Assembly (NCBI GenBank): GCA_040394475.1
Contig: JBEBSD010000079.1
Span: 1 to 29,133 of the forward strand
Length of the DNA: 29,133 nucleotides
Direction of reading: 5' to 3'
DNA from: JBEBSD01 sp040394475
GTDB taxonomy: Bacteria; Bacteroidota; Bacteroidia; Cytophagales; Spirosomataceae
Below, one piece after another: positions 1 through 6,548 of this stretch. A program made the translations under genes and the position numbers. Every line of letters begins with the position of its first letter. The stretch's first letter is position 1. The notes under the pieces were generated by a model that saw only the letters and a program-made list of their open reading frames with translations, ran no database searches and had not been told where the DNA came from.

Positions 1-122
1 GCTGATCTCCGATGGCTGATCTCCGATGGCTGATCTCCGATGGCTGATCTCCGATAGCCGATCTCCGACAGCCGATCTCTATAACCTAACACCTATAACC
101 TAACACCTAGCACCTATAACCT
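1..122. repeat. Two adjoining heptamer tandem arrays
   Basis: Positions 1-77 parse exactly into eleven 7-bp units alternating GCTGATC and TCCGATG, with late variants TCCGATA, GCCGATC and TCCGACA. After a 3-bp break, positions 81-122 parse into six units of the type ATAACCT / AACACCT / AGCACCT. The first array is cut by the window edge, so its true length is unknown. The remaining 75 bp before the gene at 198 (positions 123-197) are non-repetitive and hold no clear promoter. The 7-bp period is read directly; no function is known. Similar arrays lie at 3007-3048, 3133-3354 and 3407-3469. Confidence 0.9.
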
Positions 123-197
123 CAAATTCCCCTTCCCCGATAGTCTGATTCGTTTCGAAACCGGTAACAAAGAATATCGGCGTCAATTTCCCTTACT

Positions 198-2087
198 ATG
201 CTCTCCGGAATAACAGCGTTTCAGTCCAATAGTTTACGAGGCAGGATCTGTTTGACAGCCTGCTTCGGGTTGCTTCAGATAACGGCGTCGGGGCAGACCG
301 GCAGCATCCATGAACCGGTCCGGTATATCGGCGGGGTCAGCATTGACCCTCATGTGCACGAGGGCAGGCTCCGGTATGCCATCGGAACCGAAAGCAGGCA
401 AACGCTGCGGGTCAACCGGACGCAGCCGGAACTGGCTGACGGGCACGGGTGGACCTACAATCATGCGTCCAGTCTTGCTTACTGGAATGGCAGGTTTTAC
501 CAGCAATACCTGAGCAACCCGGTAGACGAACACATTGCCCCCGGGCAGACGCTTCTGACCAGCTCTGCCGACGGCCGTGACTGGACCGTGCCGGATGTGC
601 TTTTTCCTCCTTATCAGGCTCCTGCGGGTGTTCAGCTGCCGGAGGGGTATAGCGGCTATATGATGCACCAGCGGATGGGGTTTTATGTAGCGCCTAACGG
701 AAAGCTCCTTACGCTGGCGTTTTACGGGCATGCCGAGGATCCTTTTGAAAAAGGCGGTATCGGAAGGGTGGTGCGTGAAATAAAAAAAGACGGTACCTAT
801 GGCCCCATCTTTTTTATCCGTTACAGCAGTCATACCGGGTGGAATGAAAGCAACACGGGATATCCTTTCTACAAAAAATCGCCCGATGGTGATTTTATAG
901 CGGCTTGTGAAGCGCTGCTTGCCGAGCCCCTGGTGACGCTGCAATGGCGGGATGAAGACAATGGACTGGACGGGTTCTATTCGGGCAAGCGGGGCGGATC
1001 TGCCTTGTCGTACTATCACCGGAAGGACGGGAAGGTAACCGGACTTTGGAAACGGTCCAAAGCGGCTCTTTCCGAAGACGGGAAAACGTTCTCCAAATCG
1101 GTAAAAGTCCCTACGTTCACCATGGCAGGCGGAAAGGTATGGGGACAGGCAACGGAAGACGGCCGGTTTGCGATGGTTTACAATCCGATCGAACTGGATG
1201 AATACCGGTATCCGCTGGTGGTGGTTTCGGGAGAGGATGGGATTCTCTATGACAACATGCTGCTGGTCCAGGGCGAGGTGCCTCCGAGGCGTTTTTTCGG
1301 AAGGTGGAAAGATTTTGGTCCCTGCTACGTGCGGGGCATCGCGGAAGGAAATGGTAACCCGCCCGGTAAGGATATGTGGCTGACGTATAGCATGAATAAG
1401 GAAGACATGTGGGTGAGCAGGGTACCCCTGCCGGTGCAGTACCAGGTCGAAGGTCCGGTATCGGATCATTTCGACCGGCTGGAGGCGGGAGGCGCGGTGC
1501 CGGACTGGAATATCTATGCCCCCCGATGGGCGCCGGTAGACCTGGTCAGGTCGCCGGGAAGGCCGGGGCTGTCGCTGGCGTTAAAGGACGAGGATCCCTA
1601 TGATTATGCCAGGGCCATCCGTGTATTTGAAGAATCGGAAGAGGTTACCCTGGAGTTGGAGGTGATGGCGGATCCCCGGAACTCCGGAAGCCTGGAAATC
1701 GATATTACGGATCGCTACGGCAACCGGCCGGTCCGGCTGCAGTTTGGAGCAAACGGACAAATCAGCGCGAGGGATGGTGCCTCCGAAAAGGAGCTGACTG
1801 CCTACCAGGCGGGCGCCTGGTACCAGCTTAAATGCGTTGTGCACGCATCGCCCTATGGCCATTACAGTCTCTATCTTAACGGAAAACCGGTTTTGGAAAA
1901 GGCGACACTGGCAGAAGCTGTCCGATCGGCAGAACGCCTGTCGCTGCGTACGGGACCCTACCGTGACATTCCCAACCGGAAGACACCCAATGAGGATCCT
2001 GTACCACCCTTGCCCGGAGCGGATCACAAGGAAAAACAAACGTTGTTTTACATAGACAATGTGCAGGTGACAGGAACCGTAAAATGA
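198..2087 (+). CDS. Secreted sialidase-fold beta-propeller enzyme with C-terminal LamG-like domain
   Basis: 629 aa. A signal-peptide-like N-terminus (hydrophobic stretch at about residues 17-30, probable cleavage after Ala30-Ser-Gly) suggests export. Residues about 40-420 look like a sialidase/BNR-type beta-propeller, with degenerate Asp-box-like turns (SADGRDW near 124-129 and SEDGKTF further on) and a conserved-looking GWTYNHASSLAYW segment near 85-96. Residues about 425-625 form a beta-rich jelly-roll of the LamG/concanavalin type that begins with an FDR motif and contains YLNGKPV. Such proteins are often annotated exo-alpha-sialidase; rhamnosyl-glucuronate enzymes of families GH145/PL42 use related propellers and are an alternative, but I cannot assign the substrate. 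The gene converges on the DUF6528-like gene with only 13 bp between stops. The ATG at 198 is used because it is the first in frame and gives the signal peptide. A 411-aa ORF antisense to it is a shadow. Confidence 0.7.
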   Translation: MLSGITAFQSNSLRGRICLTACFGLLQITASGQTGSIHEPVRYIGGVSIDPHVHEGRLRYAIGTESRQTLRVNRTQPELADGHGWTYNHASSLAYWNGRFYQQYLSNPVDEHIAPGQTLLTSSADGRDWTVPDVLFPPYQAPAGVQLPEGYSGYMMHQRMGFYVAPNGKLLTLAFYGHAEDPFEKGGIGRVVREIKKDGTYGPIFFIRYSSHTGWNESNTGYPFYKKSPDGDFIAACEALLAEPLVTLQWRDEDNGLDGFYSGKRGGSALSYYHRKDGKVTGLWKRSKAALSEDGKTFSKSVKVPTFTMAGGKVWGQATEDGRFAMVYNPIELDEYRYPLVVVSGEDGILYDNMLLVQGEVPPRRFFGRWKDFGPCYVRGIAEGNGNPPGKDMWLTYSMNKEDMWVSRVPLPVQYQVEGPVSDHFDRLEAGGAVPDWNIYAPRWAPVDLVRSPGRPGLSLALKDEDPYDYARAIRVFEESEEVTLELEVMADPRNSGSLEIDITDRYGNRPVRLQFGANGQISARDGASEKELTAYQAGAWYQLKCVVHASPYGHYSLYLNGKPVLEKATLAEAVRSAERLSLRTGPYRDIPNRKTPNEDPVPPLPGADHKEKQTLFYIDNVQVTGTVK

Positions 2088-2100
2088 GCAGCCCGCAGCT

Positions 2101-2994
2101 TCAGTGCGTCGCCCAGCGAGCCTTGTATACCTTCATTCCGGGAAAAACAAATTTACGATCGGGGTTGATAAATTTAACGGAAAATGTCCACCAGGATTCC
2201 TCCGGCTCGGTGAACAGGAGCTGACCGGCCTGGTTATGGCCGAGGCTTTTGATATTTTCCTTTGCGGGGAAATTCGTGATTTTTCCAAACGTTTCTTCCG
2301 TCAGGTCGAAAGCCCAGGCCTGTGTATGCTCGGTGATATAAAGCTGCCTGCCATCGGGTGTAAGAAACAAATCATGGCCGCTTTTGCCCGGAATCGGCCA
2401 CTCGCTTTTTTTGCTGAGCGTTACGTTGCCCCGAGGATCCTGATCGACAGTATATGCCCGGAGTACGTCGTACCCAAGCGCGTAAAGCAGCTTTCTCTGC
2501 GGGTGCCATACGACTCCGTGCCCGGAATACAGGGAATCTTCGGCCAAGGGTTCATTCGATCGGGAGGCATGATAGAGTACCACCTTATTCCCTTTGGGGT
2601 GCGTCGACGCGGCCACGGCTATCAAACCGCCGGGGAGAAGCGCTATCGAATGAGCGTTCCCGACTTCCGCGAGGAATAACAGTTTTTTATCAGGATAGCC
2701 CAAAAGAGCCACTCCCCCCGATGAGGAAGAAACCAAAACCTGTTGGCCGTCTGCGGCCATTTTGCAGTCGTCCATTGTCCGGAATTTCCCGTTCCGGTAG
2801 TCCTCCGGAAGCTGGCTGTCCTTCGCCGCATCCCACTCCCATTTGATATGAGGGATCGAGTCCTTCGATTGTTTATAGTCAACCAGCAGCACTTTACTGT
2901 CTCCGCAAACAAGGAATTCATTCTGCCCCCGCACGGAAAGGCTCGTCAAACAGGCAAAAGCAACTATTAAAAGACTTTTATTTCTGATTTTCAT
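2101..2994 (-). CDS. Secreted beta-propeller protein, DUF6528-like
   Basis: 297 aa with a clear signal peptide (MKIRNKSLLIVAFACLTSLSVRG, cut near Gly23). The mature part shows short WD/NHL-like beta repeats: FLVCGDSKVLLVD, DGQQVLVSSSSGGVALL, NAHSIALLPGGLIAVAAS, SGHGVVWHP and KSGHDLFLTPDG. This order (VCGDSK, DDCK, SSSGG, NAHS, THPKGN, SGHGVVW, SGHD) matches what I recall of the Bacteroidota family DUF6528, a secreted propeller common beside polysaccharide utilisation loci and without established activity. The protein probably acts in the periplasm or at the surface. The gene has the same orientation as the sulfatase and SusCD genes of locus 1 but is separated from them by 465 bp of repeats, so co-transcription is uncertain. 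Six tandem heptamers end 12 bp upstream of its ATG, which is unusual for a 5' region. Family membership is fairly sure; function is unknown. Confidence 0.75.
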   Translation of the reverse strand: MKIRNKSLLIVAFACLTSLSVRGQNEFLVCGDSKVLLVDYKQSKDSIPHIKWEWDAAKDSQLPEDYRNGKFRTMDDCKMAADGQQVLVSSSSGGVALLGYPDKKLLFLAEVGNAHSIALLPGGLIAVAASTHPKGNKVVLYHASRSNEPLAEDSLYSGHGVVWHPQRKLLYALGYDVLRAYTVDQDPRGNVTLSKKSEWPIPGKSGHDLFLTPDGRQLYITEHTQAWAFDLTEETFGKITNFPAKENIKSLGHNQAGQLLFTEPEESWWTFSVKFINPDRKFVFPGMKVYKARWATH

Positions 2995-3006
2995 TTTGTT
3001 GGGAAA

Positions 3007-3048
3007 GATTTACGATTTACGATTTACGAATTACGAATTACGAATTAC
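3007..3048. repeat. Six-unit heptamer array immediately upstream of the DUF6528-like gene
   Basis: Three exact copies of GATTTAC (3007-3027) are followed by three exact copies of GAATTAC (3028-3048). Only 12 bp (2995-3006) separate the array from the ATG at 2994 on the minus strand, so it occupies the leader or core promoter region of that gene. Its unit is unrelated in sequence to the flanking arrays but has the same 7-bp length. Confidence 0.9.
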
Positions 3049-3071
3049 ACTCTGATAACCGATAGCCGAAA

Positions 3072-3406
3072 GCTGTGGGCTCAGGTCCCGGGTTCGACTT
3101 TGCTCACCCATCGACCCATTGTATTTTGTCCGATAGCCGATAGCCGACAGCTGATAGCTGAAAGCTGTGGGCTCAGGTTCTGGGTTCGACTTTGCTCACC
3201 CATCGACCCATTGTATTTTGTCCGACAGCTGATAGCCGAATGCCGAAAGCTGAAAGCTGTGGGCTCAGGTCCTGGGTTCGACTTTGCTTACCCATCGACC
3301 CATTGTATTTTGTCCGATAGCCGATAGCCGATAGCCGATAGCCGAATGCCGAAAGCTGTGAGCTCAGGTCCTGGGTTCGACTTTGCTCACCCATCGTATT
3401 TGTCCG
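3072..3406. repeat. Composite direct repeat: four copies of a 61-bp core joined by heptamer spacers
   Basis: Core copies lie at 3072-3132, 3164-3224, 3256-3316 and 3355-3406; the last lacks 9 bp around the CGACCCATTG segment. Each begins GCTGTGGGCTCAGG, contains GGGTTCGACTTTGCTCACCCA (one copy has TTA for TCA) and ends in TTGTCCG. Spacers (3133-3163, 3225-3255, 3317-3354) are built from 7-bp units such as ATAGCCG, ATAGCTG, ACAGCTG, AAAGCTG and AATGCCG; the third spacer is exactly one heptamer longer, giving periods of 92, 92 and 99 bp. Related copies in inverted orientation occur at 28976-29133. The block fills most of the 465-bp gap between the DUF6528-like gene and the sulfatase. No gene is evident in it; short ORFs on both strands are products of the repeat. 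Confidence 0.9.
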
Positions 3407-3469
3407 AAACCTAAAACCTAAAACCTAACACCTAATCCCTAACACCTATTACCTACTACCTAAAACCTC
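3407..3469. repeat. Nine-unit heptamer array overlapping the 3' end of the sulfatase gene
   Basis: Nine consecutive 7-bp units: AAACCTA three times, then ACACCTA, ATCCCTA, ACACCTA, TTACCTA, CTACCTA and AAACCTC. The unit type matches the second array at 81-122, and both end in ACCTC. The minus-strand sulfatase stop codon (3460-3462) and its last two sense codons lie inside the array. Confidence 0.9.
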
Positions 3470-4971
3470 GGGTCCACGATTTCCCAATCCCTGACGGTGG
3501 CGGGCCAGTGTTCTTTCCTGACAATTGCATCCAGCCGCTGGATTAGTCCGAGATGATTCGAAGCGATATTTTTTGTTTCTCCCGGATCGGCTTCAAGGTC
3601 ATAGAGCTCCCAGGGAGCATTCCGGTCGGTTTTTAAATTCATCTTTACCGCCTTATACGTTTCAAAACGGATGGCAAGTTGGCCGCCTTTTTCTGGAAAC
3701 TCAAAATACAGATACTCGCGGGCCGCAACCGGGCCGATACCGATCATTTCCGGCCACAATGAAATTCCGTCATTTGGCGGCGCAGGGATCCCGGCGATTT
3801 CAGAGAAGGTAGCAAACATGTCATACTGAACCGACAGCTTTTCCGACACGCTCCCGGCGGGAATTTTCCCCGGCCATCTGGCAATAAACGGTACCCGGAT
3901 ACCTCCTTCGTATACCTCTGCTTTTCCGCCCCGGAAACCGCCGCTGCTATTGAAAAATTCCTTATTGACGCCGCCGTTAAAAGTGGGGCCGTTATCGCTG
4001 GAAAACAGGATAATGGTGTGCTCGTCCAGGCCGAGTTCTTTGATATACGAAACAATGTTCCCCACCTGCTTGTCGAGATAGGTAATCATTGCCGCGTAGG
4101 TCGCCAGCGGGTATTGCGTTGCGGCATACCCTTTTTCCCCTAAATAGGGAGTTTCGTCAAACTGGCCGGCGTATTGCTGCACTTCCGCATCATGTACCTG
4201 CAGCGAGACGTGCGGGATCGTAAAGGGCACGTAGAGAAAAAAAGGCTCGTCTTGATGCTTCGAAATAAACTGCCTGGCTTTTTCCGCCATTTTATCGATC
4301 GCATAGTCCTTCCCTTTATAATACCCGAAGTCCTTATCCGACGGATTTGCGGGTGGTTTCCGGTGCACTTCTATATAAGAGTTGCGGAGCGTATCCCACT
4401 GATCGTTTTCCCATAAGTGAGTCGGATAGTAGTTATGCGCCTGCTTCTGATCCAGGTAGCCATAAAAATAGTCGAAACCCTGCCGGTTAGGATGACCGCT
4501 GGAGCCGGCTATTCCCAGCCCCCACTTTCCCACGGCCCCCGTAGCGTACCCTCCCGATTTCAGTACGTTGGCTATCGTTAGCGTCCCCTCGGGAAGCGGC
4601 ATCTGGCCGCCCTCCTGGTCGTCGGCGAAACCTCCCAGTTCGTAGTTTCCGCGTATAAAGGAGTGACCGCCATGCCTGCCGGTCAGCAGCATACACCGCG
4701 CCGGAGCGCATACCGGCGTACTGGTGTAATGTTGGGTAAACCTGACCCCTTCTGCTGCCAGCTGATCCAGAAAAGGGGTTTTGATCTTTTTCTGGCCGTA
4801 TGCGCCCAGTTCGCCATAACCCATATCATCGGCATAGATGTAAATAATATTGGGCTTACGTTTCTGCCCTGCCGCCGGAAGCGCCATCAGCGCCAAAAGC
4901 AACAGTACTGGCCAGGCCGTGGTGACTGGGCGATGAACAGGATTGCTGAGACGGAAAATTTGTAAATACAT
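3460..4971 (-). CDS. Secreted family S1 sulfatase (formylglycine type)
   Basis: 503 aa from the ATG at 4971, chosen because it lies 13 bp after the SusD1 stop; longer in-frame starts overlap susD1. A hydrophobic segment at about residues 17-34 ending in AAG-QKRK is a signal peptide. The alkaline-phosphatase-superfamily core is intact: metal-binding Asp48-Asp49 (ADDMGYGE), sulfatase signature Cys88-Ala-Pro-Ala-Arg92 followed by LLTGRHGG, then VGKWGLG and FSSDNGP. Cys88 should be converted to formylglycine by a maturase (FGE or anSME type) encoded elsewhere. The family hydrolyses sulfate esters, in such loci usually on polysaccharide or its oligosaccharides in the periplasm. The gene is last in the fecR1-susC1-susD1-sulfatase row, suggesting that locus 1 handles a sulfated glycan; the exact substrate cannot be read. 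Its stop codon lies inside a heptamer repeat array, so the original C-terminus may have been altered. Confidence 0.93.
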   Translation of the reverse strand: MYLQIFRLSNPVHRPVTTAWPVLLLLALMALPAAGQKRKPNIIYIYADDMGYGELGAYGQKKIKTPFLDQLAAEGVRFTQHYTSTPVCAPARCMLLTGRHGGHSFIRGNYELGGFADDQEGGQMPLPEGTLTIANVLKSGGYATGAVGKWGLGIAGSSGHPNRQGFDYFYGYLDQKQAHNYYPTHLWENDQWDTLRNSYIEVHRKPPANPSDKDFGYYKGKDYAIDKMAEKARQFISKHQDEPFFLYVPFTIPHVSLQVHDAEVQQYAGQFDETPYLGEKGYAATQYPLATYAAMITYLDKQVGNIVSYIKELGLDEHTIILFSSDNGPTFNGGVNKEFFNSSGGFRGGKAEVYEGGIRVPFIARWPGKIPAGSVSEKLSVQYDMFATFSEIAGIPAPPNDGISLWPEMIGIGPVAAREYLYFEFPEKGGQLAIRFETYKAVKMNLKTDRNAPWELYDLEADPGETKNIASNHLGLIQRLDAIVRKEHWPATVRDWEIVDPRF

Positions 4972-4984
4972 CCCGGAGAAAAGA

Positions 4985-6535
4985 TTACCAGTTCGGATTA
5001 TTAGGTTCGAGCGCCGGGTTTTCCTGTACTTCATACACAGGCACAGGCCACAGATAATCACGATCTTTGTTAAATTTCCTGATCAGTTTTTGGGAATAAT
5101 CGTGTTTAAGTATAGGACCATTCAATACCACTTCTGCTGTCTTCCACCGCAGAATATCCATGTAATAGTAGCCTTCACCGGCGAATTCGATCCTCCTTTC
5201 ATGCCGGATCATCTCGCGCATTCCAGCCTGGTCGCTCATGGCAACGTAGTTGGCGGCGTCACTTGCATCGGTGTGCTGAACAGGAGGCATATTGACTGTC
5301 GGCCTGCCTCTAACGGTGTTTATCGCTTCGTACACGCTTTCATCGATCTCGTTGAGCTCTGTTTTTGCTTCGGCATAAGTAAGCAATATATCGGCGTAGC
5401 GTAAAACAATATAGTTGATGTCGGATTGCGCGCTGTTTTTGATGATCGCATTATAGGTATTGTCTTCGTCGTAAACGCTGTACTTCTTGAACGTAAACCC
5501 GGTTTGGGCAAACGTCCTGTCGGTTACGATTGCTCCGCGGTATCGGGAACCCGGCCAGACCAGTGTCATCCTGAAACGGGGATCTCTGTTTTCCCAGTAC
5601 GTGTCCGCCTGATACCTCGGCGATGACTGAATATCGGCGCCGTCGTCCATCCGGTACGCATCAATCAGGTCACGCAGGGGGGCAGTTGTGTCGTATTGCC
5701 GGCGAATCAGATCGAAGGAATGGCAGTAGTTCGGAAACAGGTATTGTATATCGAAGATCACCTCACTGTTATTTTCGTTCTCCGGCATGAACAATCCCCT
5801 GTAATCGGGAAACAGGCTGTACCGGTTCATATCCATTACCTGTTTAGCAGCAGCGGCTGCTTCCGCAAATTTACCGTGATACAGGTATTGCCTTGCTTTC
5901 AGCGCATAACAGGCCCCTTTGGTTGCTCTTCCGGTTTGAGCAGGCGCCTCGCCGAGCACGGCCGAAGCTTCATCCAGATCTTTTATGATTTGAGTGAACA
6001 CCTGTTCTTTCGGAGTTCTGGGAAGCGAGTTGTGCTCCTTCACCGGAGGGTCGAGGATCAGCGGGGCATCGCCGTAGTAATTGATCAGCAGACTGTAATA
6101 AAGCGCACGTAAAAATTTGGCCTCTGCGATTCCCCTGTTTTTATTGGCTTCATTCATGGGAATGTCCTGAACTTTGGCAAGATAAATGTTGCATCTGCCG
6201 ATCCCTTCATACGCGTGCGCCCAGCGGTTGTTGATAATGCCGCTGTTTGAACCGTCGTGGATACCTTCCGCAATCCGGAAAAAGCCCGAAGTGCTGTTAT
6301 AATCGGTGGCATTAGGGGTTGCTGTCTCTTCCCAGAGCGGCGTAGCCCAGTCGCCGCCCCCGTAGATCCCCGGCTTGCGCAGCGTGGCGTAACAGGCAGT
6401 CAGTCCTGCGTTAGCCTGCGCTTCGGTTTGCCAGAAGGTTTCCTCGGTGTATTTATCTTTCGGCACGGTATTAAGCACGTCGGCACACCCGGACAGCATC
6501 ACCGCAGCTATGATTGCAATTAAATACGTTTTCAT
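4985..6535 (-). CDS. SusD-family glycan-binding lipoprotein (locus 1)
   Basis: 516 aa from the ATG at 6535, which follows the SusC1 stop by 13 bp; an upstream in-frame start would overlap susC1. The N-terminus MKTYLIAIIAAVMLSGC is a lipoprotein signal with the acylated cysteine at residue 17. The rest is a standard RagB/SusD protein: the NTVPKDKYTEETFWQTEAQANAG opening, helical TPR-like segments (EAKFLRALYYSLLINYYGDAPL, ATKGACYALKARQYLYHGKFAEAA), and the C-terminal VLRYADILLTYAEAKTEL and RHERRIEFAGEGYYYMDILRW blocks, ending in PNNPNW. It acts as the surface lid of the SusC1 transporter and binds the oligosaccharide. Specificity cannot be inferred from the sequence. Confidence 0.96.
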   Translation of the reverse strand: MKTYLIAIIAAVMLSGCADVLNTVPKDKYTEETFWQTEAQANAGLTACYATLRKPGIYGGGDWATPLWEETATPNATDYNSTSGFFRIAEGIHDGSNSGIINNRWAHAYEGIGRCNIYLAKVQDIPMNEANKNRGIAEAKFLRALYYSLLINYYGDAPLILDPPVKEHNSLPRTPKEQVFTQIIKDLDEASAVLGEAPAQTGRATKGACYALKARQYLYHGKFAEAAAAAKQVMDMNRYSLFPDYRGLFMPENENNSEVIFDIQYLFPNYCHSFDLIRRQYDTTAPLRDLIDAYRMDDGADIQSSPRYQADTYWENRDPRFRMTLVWPGSRYRGAIVTDRTFAQTGFTFKKYSVYDEDNTYNAIIKNSAQSDINYIVLRYADILLTYAEAKTELNEIDESVYEAINTVRGRPTVNMPPVQHTDASDAANYVAMSDQAGMREMIRHERRIEFAGEGYYYMDILRWKTAEVVLNGPILKHDYSQKLIRKFNKDRDYLWPVPVYEVQENPALEPNNPNW

Positions 6536-6548
6536 AAGGATAAGTTTT

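Noticed and set aside
234..1469. 411-codon ORF on the minus strand
   Set aside because: Antisense shadow of the propeller enzyme at 198-2087, rich in His, Arg and Pro, with no domain.
3072..3132. tRNA gene in the core repeat because of GGGTTCGAC
   Set aside because: No acceptor, D-arm or anticodon stem can be matched around it; only the T-loop-like string is present.
3100..3394. Short ORFs on both strands (75 and 73 codons) within the composite repeat block
   Set aside because: Their sequences are simply translations of the tandem core and heptamers; both strands stay open because of the repeat period, and there is no start context or recognisable domain.
3072..3406. CRISPR array
   Set aside because: Repeats of 61 bp with spacers that are themselves tandem heptamers, nearly identical to each other, and no cas genes nearby.
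4972..5061. Longer N-terminus for the sulfatase reaching into susD1
   Set aside because: The extension is rich in Cys and Arg, overlaps susD1, and the ATG at 4971 directly precedes a signal peptide.
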